Positions 1 to 6,864 are shown, numbered from the stretch's first letter. The stretch: DNA of 64,000 bases from an uncultured Oscillospiraceae bacterium (GCA_947632155.1 CANROF010000006.1:1-64000); one strand, 5' to 3'. The notes: a model not told the origin generated them from the sequence alone. Numbers and translations: made by a program.

Positions 1-74
1 TCCCGGCACCGCGCCACGATCTTCGCCCACTCTTGCAGGCGGTATTCCCTGCGTACTGCCAATGCGTCTGTCAT
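1..74 (-). CDS. IS66-family accessory protein TnpA, N-terminal fragment (runs off window)
   Basis: Read on the minus strand, an ATG at 74 follows AGGAGG with about 8 bases of spacing. The encoded start, MTDALAVRREYRLQEWAKIV, is typical of the small TnpA protein (IS66 Orf1), whose N-terminus carries the W-x-x-I/V motif before its helix-turn-helix. Only about 24 codons lie in the window, so the rest of the insertion sequence (tnpB, tnpC) is outside it. The short length and the lack of a visible helix-turn-helix limit confidence. The terminal sequence at 181-192 supports an IS66-type element. Confidence 0.6.
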   Translation of the reverse strand, partial: MTDALAVRREYRLQEWAKIVARCR

Positions 75-192
75 TTTTCTTGACCTCCTTGGTGAGTTTT
101 TTAGCTTGCTCATTTTCTGCAATTGCAGTTTTTGAGCTTATTATCTCACACCTGGGGGCCTTTTGGGAGGCGGGAGGTTATTGAGCGGTTAC
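75..192 (-). mobile_element. Non-coding end of an IS66-like insertion sequence
   Basis: Between the tnpA start and the truncated gene to the right lies a 118-base non-coding stretch. On the minus strand its outer edge reads GTAACCGCTCAA. Elements of the IS66 family usually begin with GTAA followed by a CG-rich terminal repeat, so the boundary is placed at 192. The next gene's stop codon (TAA at 191-189) falls inside this GTAA, as expected if the element inserted into an open gene and supplied a stop. The 8-bp target duplication cannot be checked because the other end is outside the window. Confidence 0.5.
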
Positions 193-1958
193 ACCGTAGG
201 GATAGAATAACTCACGATATACATCGCAACAATGCGCATGAAAAGCTCCGCACGAAGATCCCGCTTTCTTGAAGCACCGCCTACGTGATGGGCTATTTCG
301 TGACATAGCACACTCAGGAGCGTAATCGGCATGTAAAACAGGCTCTCATTAAGGTTGATTTTTAAAAGGTTATACGGGTGGCCAGTCTCCGCATCCGTGC
401 CCTCAATGCATTTTGAAATTTGGCTTACATATATGTCATCGCGAAAATCTGGAACCACAATAAAAGAAAAAAAGCGGTTTTTTGAATCATTGAGCGTGTT
501 CGTAATTAGATATGCCATGTATGAGTAGAGAGCCAGAAGTTTAGGAGGAACATCAAATATCGGGCTATTGAGTGCCGGAACTTGGACGAACTGGCGCTCA
601 CCATGGATTGTACACTGGACGAGTGTGCTTAGGGACTGGATATACTCCCTGTGAATGTCCTCAAGCATAGGTTCAATTTCGCGTTTTTTCCATTGCTCAA
701 TTTCATTGCTATTTGGGAGATGTCCCTCTCCCAAAAGCCGCTCTGGTTGTAACCACGATTCAGTAAGAAATCGGTAGAGGCGCGTATATTCAATAAGGGA
801 TGGAAACACACTTAGAACAAACTCGTCCGCAAACCCACTTTTGCTCAGAGAGTAAAGCGCACGGAAGACCTCTGCCGAAAAAACGATTTGTTGGTGAAAT
901 CCCTTATCGTCATTTGGCCTGTTTTTATAGAACTTGTCGGCAGCATTGAGAAACTCGGCATGGAGTTTGTCCAATGCAACCAGGAGCTTTGGGTTATTCC
1001 GCATGGGGGACTCATTTGGATGTTTTACGCTTTCCTCCATTGCGAACTGCGGGATAACCTCATAAATATCGATCCCACCTTTTTCACAGGCCAAATCAAG
1101 GGCGTTGAGTATATAGAATACCTGCGGCTCTGTAATTTCCGAAAAGCTGATTCGGACATCATTCCTTCCGGAAATCTGGTTGATAACAGCTGAACGTATC
1201 TTTTTAATGTTATTTGCCAGCGTTCTCCATACACTCTCGTTTTTAATGCTGACATCAACAGAAATACTGATATCTCCAGTCTGCTTCAAGAGGCGGGAAA
1301 GTTCATCTTTTTCAGTATGGCGAATCGCCTCAAGACGTTCCAGATAATGGTGTAGGGAAAAGCAGGAAAAAGTTATTGTATCGCGTATGGAATTGCCAGT
1401 GTCAAAAATAAGCGACCAAAGAGCCTTTTGATACACTCCGCATGGAATATCCCGGCCAAACAGCACCAAATCGCAGTAGTCAGTGGTGTAATACAAGGAT
1501 AGCTTATCCTCAAATTGGATATTCCCGCATATGACCTTTTTCATTTCATCCAGAGGTGGGCACCGCTTGCTGGCCTCTAACTGGATCATTGTGATATATA
1601 GCACGTCCGGATCGGTGTCCCAGAAAGCTCCATTGTAGCCAAAGACAGGCAAACTTTGCTGTATGCAGATATTCAATGCTCCCATCGAATCGTTGGGCTG
1701 ATCCTTGTCGCTCCATTCAAACGCCATATCGCGACGCTTCTTGCTTAATTGCTCATATGCCTCCATGAACATTGTCGCTTTTTCGTAGCCACAGGGACCC
1801 GTTGGGCATGTTGAGATGTTGATTAGATGGTAATTCTGGAACGAGACATATTTCCCCTGTGTTTCCTCTGCACTCCTGCCGGAAAAAGCGGAATACATCG
1901 AACCCATTGGTGGAAGGTTCCACCGCATGAACGTCATGGCCATGGTGTCGGTAGCCAT
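189..1958 (-). pseudogene. HExxH metallopeptidase-like protein, probably 3'-truncated by an IS66-like insertion
   Basis: A 589-residue reading frame starts at an ATG (1958) with GAGAGGAAC just upstream; an ATG further upstream has no comparable ribosome site. I do not recognise the family over its length. It has no signal peptide or obvious membrane segment. Near the end, residues 553-557 read H-E-I-A-H, followed by H-V-G-G, the zinc-ligand pattern of metallopeptidases. Only 32 residues follow before a stop that lies in the presumed IS66 terminal GTAA, and zinc peptidases normally need a downstream third ligand, so the C-terminus is probably missing. It is the last gene after the cyclase-like protein and a small protein on the same strand, which suggests one functional cassette. 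Peptidase activity is inferred from the motif alone. Confidence 0.55.
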
Positions 1959-2063
1959 ATAAGTTCCTCTCTTTTTCATAAAATAATACAAAAACACACC
2001 ATAAAATGCTTCAACATACAGTTCATTGCATTTAAAACATTTTATGGTGTGTCTTTGCGATGA

Positions 2064-2261
2064 TCACCAGCGTCTCTTGACTGTGAGCCTATCAGAAAGA
2101 GCCGGGTTGGGATTCAAATCGAATGCCGTCAAGACGCCCTTCCCCTTGAAGCAGGTTTCGCTCCGATCAATCGATATCTGTTTCCTTACCTCAGCATACC
2201 GAGCAGGCATCTGGGCAATCAGTTCATCGTTTTGTGTATCTCTGATAACTCTCATACTCAC
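2064..2261 (-). CDS. Small protein of unknown function (65 aa)
   Basis: A GTG start at 2261 follows GAGGA with 6 bases of spacing, and a near-consensus promoter lies 42 bases further upstream. The 65-residue product (MSMRVIRDTQNDELIAQMPA...) is charged and soluble, with no cysteine motif beyond one Cys and no membrane segment. It lies between the DisA_N-like gene and the HExxH gene, all on the minus strand. I do not recognise the family. A chaperone or regulatory role in the cassette is possible but unsupported. The dedicated promoter and good ribosome site are the main reasons to call it a gene. Confidence 0.5.
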   Translation of the reverse strand: MSMRVIRDTQNDELIAQMPARYAEVRKQISIDRSETCFKGKGVLTAFDLNPNPALSDRLTVKRRW

Positions 2262-2302
2262 TATACGTCCTCGAAATATTAAATATAATACGGGCCAGTG
2301 AT

Positions 2303-2331
2303 ATTATAACAAGGCTCCTGCAAGTTGTCAA
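2303..2331 (-). promoter_or_regulatory. Sigma-A-type promoter for the small gene and HExxH gene
   Basis: On the minus strand TTGACA (2331-2326) and TATAAT (2308-2303) are separated by exactly 17 bases. Both hexamers match the vegetative consensus. The predicted start point near 2296 leaves a leader of about 35 bases before the GTG at 2261. Confidence 0.8.
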
Positions 2332-2420
2332 CCTCTTTTTTACTTAAATTTTCAACAATTTTTTGTTGTAATTTTCAAAATATTTTAGCAAAAATGACGA
2401 AGCCAAAAGCGCGCTTCCAA

Positions 2421-3722
2421 CTACAATACATTCACCATGCCGTCTTCGGATACTACAATACCGAGTATTACCCCAGATGAATTGTTCATGCGCATGTTTT
2501 CAAGGTAATTTTTGGTGGAGTTGTACCTCGCTCCTCTGCTCATATCACCTTGAGCTTTTGCAGTCCCATCGAGGATTACGCCGCAGGCATGGCATTTGCC
2601 ATCAAAATCAACAAATGCGGCTCCATCAATGGAGGTTAGCCGTTTTAAAATATTGGAATCCTTCATTACGTCTATCGGTTTTATGAGTTCGATCCCGCGC
2701 TTGGACTTTTGGCAGAGACGGGCGCTTTCATCGGAAAGGTATGCGGAATTGGAAATGATTAGCACAGTTCCATGCTTTTGCTCCTTTGCCTCCTCAATCA
2801 AATCGATTACTTTACTAATAATATTGTTCTTATTAATATTGTTCTCCTCGTCTATCTTTTCAAGAAGAATGTTAAGAATGCTGGCGTAATACATCTTTGG
2901 GTCAATTTTTGGCACCTGCAACCTTCCGTGCTTATAGACCAATCTGCACTGGGCCTCCACAAGCGCTTGAAGCTCGTTCCTTTTACGCTCGCGGGCTTGG
3001 GACTTGATCCTATCTGCGTCTTCTTTAGGAATCGGCACACAGTAACACCATTCCATATGTCCAGTAAAGTGAATATGCGGAAAGGAGTTTAGCTTCTTGA
3101 CCGGAAGTAAGCCTATCGTGTAAAAGTCCGCAGCTTTGTGGGTATCTGTTGCATCTGAAAGACCTACTGCCATGCTACCCCCCTCCGACATATTGAGTTG
3201 CTTTCTCAACCCGTGGACATTTTCTATGCTAAGACGCATTCGGGCCTCTGGCTTAAAGACCACAGCACCTGGACACTTTTTTAACTGCTTCGCAGATAAG
3301 GTACGGGGGATGATCGAGATAGATAATCCCTTTCCCTCGGCAGACTCATACCGTTCTCCCGCAATGGCTGAGATAACGTCAGATTCAACTCCATATAAGG
3401 CGTTTTCAAAATTATCTACAAGTCTTAATGCCATACTTCTTTTAATTTCCGAAAAAACCCTGACAGAAGGCTTAGAATATATCAGATATTTGAGTAGAAA
3501 CTCTCTGGCAAGGATTTCGATACTCCAATTAGCTTGGAAATATTCTGACCCAAAGAGTGGATGGTCATAATCTATTTCATATGTACCTTGGTTAATGCTA
3601 AAAAGTGGCACTTCACGTATTTTTTGAATAACAGGGCCGTCCACATCCTGAACAAAAGAACTCATGCATTCTATAAAATATTTATTTAAGGTATTTAAGT
3701 TTGTTGTAGTGGAGGTATTCAT
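2421..3722 (-). CDS. Protein with C-terminal divergent DisA_N (diadenylate-cyclase-like) domain
   Basis: This 433-residue protein starts at an ATG (3722) preceded by GAGG with 8 bases of spacing. Residues about 1-300 match nothing I recognise and probably form a sensor or regulatory region. The last ~120 residues look like a DisA_N/DAC fold: the DGA motif at 366-368 in SIDGAAFVDFDGK, a G-V-I-L strand, then GARYNS at 397-402 where true cyclases have G-x-R-H-R, and finally V-V-S-E-D-G near the end, which matches the conserved VSEE. DAC enzymes join two ATP to make c-di-AMP, using DGA and RHR. Here the arginine is kept but the His and second Arg are replaced by Tyr and Asn, so the domain may bind or make another nucleotide, or be inactive. 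Comparative genomics has predicted DAC fusions with novel sensor domains in bacterial conflict systems, and this gene fits that pattern. The family call is by eye. Confidence 0.6.
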   Translation of the reverse strand: MNTSTTTNLNTLNKYFIECMSSFVQDVDGPVIQKIREVPLFSINQGTYEIDYDHPLFGSEYFQANWSIEILAREFLLKYLIYSKPSVRVFSEIKRSMALRLVDNFENALYGVESDVISAIAGERYESAEGKGLSISIIPRTLSAKQLKKCPGAVVFKPEARMRLSIENVHGLRKQLNMSEGGSMAVGLSDATDTHKAADFYTIGLLPVKKLNSFPHIHFTGHMEWCYCVPIPKEDADRIKSQARERKRNELQALVEAQCRLVYKHGRLQVPKIDPKMYYASILNILLEKIDEENNINKNNIISKVIDLIEEAKEQKHGTVLIISNSAYLSDESARLCQKSKRGIELIKPIDVMKDSNILKRLTSIDGAAFVDFDGKCHACGVILDGTAKAQGDMSRGARYNSTKNYLENMRMNNSSGVILGIVVSEDGMVNVL

Positions 3723-3820
3723 ATTTTACGCCTCTTTTCCAATTTTTCCATTACCAAAAAGTCTTAAATCAGAAGAATGAAAAAAGTGACAACTTATCGT
3801 ACTGGTTGCTCTGTTGAAAT

Positions 3821-3848
3821 ATTATACTACAATTCGACAAATTTGCAA
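3821..3848 (-). promoter_or_regulatory. Promoter for the DisA_N-like gene
   Basis: On the minus strand TTGCAA (3848-3843) and TATAAT (3826-3821) are 16 bases apart, with TAG before the -10. The predicted leader is about 90 bases. The downstream small gene also has its own promoter, so the cassette may be transcribed from two points. Confidence 0.6.
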
Positions 3849-3901
3849 CAGGAGATGAGTTCTGTTTTGCTGTCACAACTAAAAATAAATATAAAACCGT
3901 A

Positions 3902-4099
3902 TCAGACATACAGGTAAAGTGGGAGAAGATTGTATCGGGCAAGTAGTCCCGGATCACAGATGATTCGAGAGCAAATTGGCAAAAGGGTGATGCTCATTTG
4001 GCACATATATAAGGTCGTAAAAATTAGTCTCAAGGAGACTTGCAACTCTAAACTGTTGGCACCAATAGAAGCGCCGGGTGCTTTGTTTATCTCTTTCAT
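3902..4099 (-). CDS. Small ORF of unknown function (65 aa)
   Basis: An ATG at 4099 is preceded by a perfect AGGAGG with 7-base spacing. The 65-residue product begins MKEINKAPGASIGANSLEL and then becomes hydrophobic (SLRLIFTTLYMCQMSITLLPIC). Small proteins of this size behind hairpin arrays are common in Firmicute conjugative elements (for example TnpW-like proteins), but I cannot match this one convincingly. It may be a decayed or frameshifted version. The ribosome site is the only solid evidence. Confidence 0.3.
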   Translation of the reverse strand: MKEINKAPGASIGANSLELQVSLRLIFTTLYMCQMSITLLPICSRIICDPGLLARYNLLPLYLYV

Positions 4100-4121
4100 A
4101 AGCTGTCCTCCTAATATAAAT

Positions 4122-4397
4122 ATGCCGGGGCGTTTCCGCACCGGCATTCATTGCCTATGGAAACCACCGGCTTTGCCGGTGGAGGTGCCCCGCAAAAAAG
4201 CTTTAGCTAAAAGCATCGAGCGAAGCGAGCTACTATAAAGCCAGACTGTGAATACTGACGTGTCGCAAAAAAGCGGATAAACCCGTTTACGGGTCGTAGG
4301 GCAAGTGATGCAAGTGACGGATATTCGGTGCGTCTTGAGACGCTTGCCGGTAAAAGGCCCTTATAGGGCCAAATCAAGCCTCCGGATTAGCCGGAGG
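4122..4397. repeat. Array of short perfect hairpins, possibly a PATE-like or IS200/IS605-related remnant
   Basis: At least seven palindromes are packed into 276 bases: 4122-4147 (7-bp arms, 12-base loop); 4164-4182 (8-bp arms, loop TTT); 4200-4214 (GCTTT/AAAGC); 4281-4294 (ACCCG/CGGGT); 4330-4343 (GCGTCT/AGACGC); 4356-4370 (GGCCCT/AGGGCC); and 4379-4397 (CCTCCGG/CCGGAGG, loop ATTAG). There is no long open frame. Subterminal hairpins with TTT or ATTAG-like loops recall the ends of IS200/IS605 elements and their palindrome-associated derivatives. No transposase is present, so this identity is an inference. Confidence 0.5.
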
Positions 4398-4418
4398 TTA
4401 TGACTACAAATTTCCTTT

Positions 4419-4991
4419 TTATTCTCTTGATTTCCTGCGTAGTAGTTCCTCTGTGAGCGTCCTTTGGGTGGCTGATTCTCTTGAACAATGTTTCTTCATT
4501 ATGATGGCGAAGTATTCAATAAGCCAATTCTTTGGTATGACAACTTCATTGAGGACGGGGACATATTTAAGTCTCCGATTTACTATCCATTTATGTATCG
4601 TATTTCTGGAGTACCCGACCAGCTTTGCCACATCTTCCTCGTAAAGTGCGTCGGGCTGTTCGCTCCAACGTTCCTGGAGGAACTGACGTATTTCCGTTAA
4701 CGATACCCTTTCCAGTGGAGGTGTTGCTTTCTCCCATGCCGGGGCAGCATTGAATAATCCTTTTGGCGGCGCCTTGCTTGGGTCGGTTTCCATGAGCGTC
4801 AGATACTCCACCACATCCACGGTTCTGATCACAAACCTCCAGGTTTTTGTTCCTCTGTCCTCACATGGGATATAGCCGTTTTCAAGTAACCATTTGCATT
4901 TTCGTTTGCTGAAATGGCATATCCGATAGAGCTGCTCTATTGATATTTTCTCTGGGTACGCATGTAGGATGCTCGAATAGTTCGTTGACAT
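4419..4991 (-). CDS. Helix-turn-helix DNA-binding protein (excisionase/recombination accessory-like)
   Basis: The best start is the ATG at 4991 (MSTNYSSIL), which follows GGAGG with 6-base spacing; a GTG 20 codons upstream lacks a ribosome site. The 190-residue product seems to have two winged or MerR-like helix-turn-helix units: residues ~15-70 (ISIEQLYRICHFSKRKCKWLLENGYIPC...RGTKTWRF) and ~115-165 (EEDVAKLVGYSRNTIHKWIVNRRLKYVPVLN). The pattern 'helix, turn, W-x-x-x-x-x-L, wing' is shared with excisionases and element-borne regulators. It is the gene nearest the tRNA-derived attachment site at 5417, which suits a role in excision or element control. The integrase itself must lie outside the window, to the left. 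Confidence 0.6.
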   Translation of the reverse strand: MSTNYSSILHAYPEKISIEQLYRICHFSKRKCKWLLENGYIPCEDRGTKTWRFVIRTVDVVEYLTLMETDPSKAPPKGLFNAAPAWEKATPPLERVSLTEIRQFLQERWSEQPDALYEEDVAKLVGYSRNTIHKWIVNRRLKYVPVLNEVVIPKNWLIEYFAIIMKKHCSRESATQRTLTEELLRRKSRE

Positions 4992-5051
4992 AGCTGCCTC
5001 CGTTTGATATGAATTCGCCAACGGCAGGAGTACAGTATCAACTTTTTTCAC

Positions 5052-5416
5052 AATATCCGGCCCTGAATTTTGGCCCTTTCTAACACTTTTCTAACACACC
5101 TGCGGACTTTTTGGCCGTTACTGCTTTTTCTGCAGTAAAAGGGGCGGCCAAGTTCGTTGGTATCTCTTACCTTTTTATTTCCAGGAAGCTTCTATATTCC
5201 CTTTGCGCTTACGGATGCAAAATCAGGTGGTTCATTTTCCCGATATAGTTCAAAACCCCTTGATACTGCTGACTTTTTGCTTTGACACTTTTTAAAGCAT
5301 TTGCGTTGATTGGCTTATTTTCAACGCTTTTTGAACTGGAAATTATCTGCGTGGAATTTCGTATTTGGGAGGACGCAAGGAGCCGGGGAGCGTCTACATT
5401 CCGCTCGACCTATTGC
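5052..5416. other. AT-rich, gene-free element end next to the attachment site
   Basis: No credible gene lies in this 365-base stretch. It contains a nested hairpin at 5113-5149 (inner arms TTACTGC/GCAGTAA, outer arms GGCC) and further short inverted pairs such as CGTTGA/TCAACG around 5304-5326. Base composition stays close to the island on the left and changes abruptly to GC-rich at the tRNA fragment. Such non-coding ends usually hold integrase arm-binding sites; that is an inference. Confidence 0.4.
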
Positions 5417-5473
5417 ACTCGAAATCAGTTGACGGGCAACCGTCCGGGGGTTCGAATCCCTCCATCTCCGCCA
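5417..5473 (+). other. 3' fragment of tRNA-Ser: candidate attachment site (att) of an integrated element
   Basis: From the anticodon loop (CTCGAAA, anticodon CGA) to the CCA end this matches a tRNA-Ser: variable arm GACGGGCAACCGTC, T-arm GGGGGTTCGAATCCC and acceptor strand with CCA at 5471-5473. The 5' half is absent. The bases before the anticodon loop (TATTGCA) cannot pair with the 3' stem strand, and no D-arm or 5' acceptor is present. This is the duplicated 3' end left when a tyrosine-integrase element enters a tRNA gene by crossover at the anticodon loop. The intact tRNA-Ser(CGA) should lie at the other end of the element, beyond the left edge of the window. Confidence 0.7.
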
Positions 5474-5506
5474 AACTGAAAACGCCCGGAAATGCTGAAA
5501 GCCCAC

Positions 5507-5535
5507 TTGACAGCACGCTATTATTAGCGTATGAT
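5507..5535 (+). promoter_or_regulatory. Promoter with embedded operator for the 92-aa/XRE operon
   Basis: TTGACA (5507-5512) and TATGAT (5530-5535) are 17 bases apart. The spacer is almost filled by a perfect dyad, ACGCTA-TTAT-TAGCGT (5515-5530), placed where a repressor would block polymerase. The operon's second gene encodes an XRE-type DNA-binding protein, so autoregulation is likely. A leader of about 105 bases with a GAGCTG/CAGCTC hairpin separates it from the first gene. Confidence 0.7.
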
Positions 5536-5647
5536 GGGCCTGTGATCAAGAGAGGGCACGGCCCGGGAGATTCAGCCCCCGAACAGAGCGGCGAGCTGGG
5601 AAAGCAGCTCCGGGCGCGCTTCGGGATGAATTGAGGAGGTAAAAACC

Positions 5648-5926
5648 ATGACAAAAGCGCAGGAAAGATTATTTGCCTACATGGGTGGGCGGGAAGCGTA
5701 CGATAAGATGTACCGTCTTTACCCCAGTGTCGCCGCCAGGTGGGAGGCCCAGTACACCCCCGAATTTGACGCCGCCCCGGAGCGTGACGTAAGCCAGGAC
5801 AACGCCTCTGAGGTCGCCGCGCACCCCGATGAGTACCGGTGCAAGGAGTACGTCATCCGCGACTGGGCCAAGGGCATCCGCCTCATCGTCACCGAGCTGT
5901 TCGATGACGATAGCGCGGAGATATGA
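5648..5926 (+). CDS. Small acidic protein of unknown function (92 aa), first gene of XRE operon
   Basis: An ATG at 5648 follows GAGGAGGT with good spacing. The 92-residue product (MTKAQERLFAYMGGREAYDKMY...) is soluble and acidic at its C-terminus (ELFDDDSAEI), with no recognisable domain. Its stop overlaps the start of the XRE gene by four bases (ATGA), so the two are translationally coupled. A protein paired with a small XRE repressor under one autoregulated promoter could be a toxin-antitoxin or immunity-type pair, but no toxin fold is evident. It lies just outside the tRNA-derived boundary. Confidence 0.6.
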   Translation: MTKAQERLFAYMGGREAYDKMYRLYPSVAARWEAQYTPEFDAAPERDVSQDNASEVAAHPDEYRCKEYVIRDWAKGIRLIVTELFDDDSAEI

Positions 5927-6108
5927 CCCTCAAGGGAGCCCGCCTCGCCGCTGGCCTCACCCAGCACCAGCTCGCGGAGAAATCCGGCGTCAACGTCCGG
6001 CAAATCCAGCGTGTGGAGTCCGGGACATCCTCCGCCGGCAACCTCACGGCCAAGAATCTCCTGGCCCTGGCCGACGCCCTGGGCGTTGACCCCCACGACC
6101 TCGTATAA
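5923..6108 (+). CDS. XRE-family helix-turn-helix regulator (61 aa)
   Basis: The 61-residue protein is a bare XRE/Cro helix-turn-helix domain: RLAAGLTQHQLAEKSGVNVRQIQRVESG, followed by the closing helices LTAKNLLALADALGVDPHDLV. It has no sensory or dimerisation extension. It overlaps the upstream gene by four bases. The perfect dyad inside the operon promoter (5515-5530) is its most likely operator. Proteins of this type repress their own transcription and often serve as the DNA-binding half of a two-gene module. Confidence 0.8.
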   Translation: MTLKGARLAAGLTQHQLAEKSGVNVRQIQRVESGTSSAGNLTAKNLLALADALGVDPHDLV

Positions 6109-6117
6109 CAAAAAACC

Positions 6118-6216
6118 GGGGCTGTAAAAAACGTGTCGGCTGAGACGTGAATTATCGCAGCCCCTTTACTTTGCTTCTCGCAACAAAAATCCCGCCGTCC
6201 ACAAAGACAGCGGGAT
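6118..6216. terminator. Two hairpins after the XRE operon
   Basis: GGGGCTG (6118-6124) pairs with CAGCCCC (6158-6164), which is followed by TTTACTTT. ATCCCGC (6189-6195) pairs with GCGGGAT (6210-6216), preceded by a run of A and followed by AAAATCC. The first suits termination on the plus strand; the second suits minus-strand transcripts. Confidence 0.5.
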
Positions 6217-6226
6217 AAAATCCGTA

Positions 6227-6255
6227 TTGACATTCCGGCCTCGGGATACTATAAT
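6227..6255 (+). promoter_or_regulatory. Consensus promoter of a candidate antisense RNA
   Basis: TTGACA (6227-6232), a 17-base spacer and TATAAT (6250-6255) match the vegetative consensus perfectly. No credible plus-strand gene follows. Transcription from here runs into the 3' end of the small hydrophobic peptide gene on the opposite strand. Confidence 0.8.
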
Positions 6256-6261
6256 AATGGG

Positions 6262-6373
6262 TGGAAACCGTTTAACGGTGCCACAAATGTACGTCCTATC
6301 TATTTAGCTCGGGGTCACAGCCCCAAACCAAACAGTGAGCCGTCTGGTTGTGACAGACGGCTCACTTCTTTTT
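6262..6373 (+). ncRNA. Candidate antitoxin antisense RNA (type I toxin-antitoxin)
   Basis: The predicted transcript starts about 7 bases after TATAAT and ends at a very strong terminator: GTGAGCCGTCTG (6335-6346) pairs perfectly with CAGACGGCTCAC (6354-6365), followed by TTCTTTTT. It is about 110 bases long, non-coding, and includes an ACCGT/ACGGT hairpin and GGGG/CCCC arms. Its 3' third is complementary to the 3' end of the peptide mRNA on the minus strand, the arrangement of TxpA/RatA-type modules. The boundaries are inferred. Confidence 0.6.
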
Positions 6374-6466
6374 CCTGTCGTGCAAATACAGCACCAAGGA
6401 AACAATGCTGGCCACGGCGCCTACGGCGCCAAGGATTTCCAACACCACCAAAGTGATATGTACCAT
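6362..6466 (-). CDS. Small hydrophobic toxin-like peptide (34 aa)
   Basis: In the minus frame a 34-residue peptide starting at 6466 has one hydrophobic helix, VVLEILGAVGAVASIVSLVLYL, and a basic tail, HDRKKK. This is the plan of Fst/TxpA/holin-like type I toxins of Firmicutes, which insert in the membrane. The start is uncertain. The ATG at 6466 has AAAGG directly abutting it, whereas a better GGAGG site further upstream serves an ATG in a different frame, or a TTG in this frame that would give 42 residues. Such hidden starts are common in type I toxins. The message has its own consensus promoter and overlaps the antisense RNA at its 3' end. Confidence 0.55.
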   Translation of the reverse strand: MVHITLVVLEILGAVGAVASIVSLVLYLHDRKKK

Positions 6467-6622
6467 CCTTTCGCGGTATTTCCCGCGCAAGCATGTACAC
6501 GCCTCCATTCCGCTTGCGCGGGATGTCAGGCACAGCCTTTTTAACCGCCCCGTTTTAAAGGAACGGAGGTCCCCAGGCCGGGTACTCCCGGCCCCTCCCC
6601 TGTCGGGGAAGCCCATGCCGCC

Positions 6623-6651
6623 ATTATACGGCACGGGCCGCCTTTTGTCAA
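6623..6651 (-). promoter_or_regulatory. Consensus promoter of the toxin-like peptide mRNA
   Basis: On the minus strand TTGACA (6651-6646) and TATAAT (6628-6623) are 17 bases apart, both perfect hexamers. The implied leader of about 150 bases is long and GC-rich with several inverted pairs, as in type I toxin messages whose translation is delayed by structure. Confidence 0.75.
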
Positions 6652-6835
6652 TCCGCTGTCTCTATGGACCCTGACGGTCACCCCGAGCTTTTCTCCCTCC
6701 GGTGGGGGTCGGGCGGGACGAGGCATAGTATAAGCGGTCTTTTTGTCATATGCGTTCCGCGCTGCGGTTTTTTCCCTGACCTTGCGGGGGGCGGCAAAAT
6801 ATTGGGAGATTTTCTTCTCTTCGACAATATATTCT

Positions 6836-6864
6836 TTGACACCGGCGGCGGGGTATGGTAGAAT
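6836..6864 (+). promoter_or_regulatory. Promoter of the CooC/2-hydroxyacyl-CoA dehydratase operon
   Basis: TTGACA (6836-6841), a 17-base spacer and TAGAAT (6859-6864) lie 55 bases before the ATG of the first operon gene. No other comparable site precedes the operon. Confidence 0.75.

Noticed and set aside
2026..2301. A plus-strand ORF between the HExxH and DisA_N-like genes
   Set aside because: No ribosome site and no promoter in that direction; the minus-strand 65-aa frame has both.
3954..4151. Alternative small ORFs overlapping the hairpin array
   Set aside because: They lack a ribosome site and run through palindromes; only the frame starting at 4099 has an AGGAGG.
5417..5473. An intact tRNA-Ser gene
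   Set aside because: There is no 5' acceptor, D-arm or 5' anticodon strand; the bases upstream of the anticodon loop do not pair.
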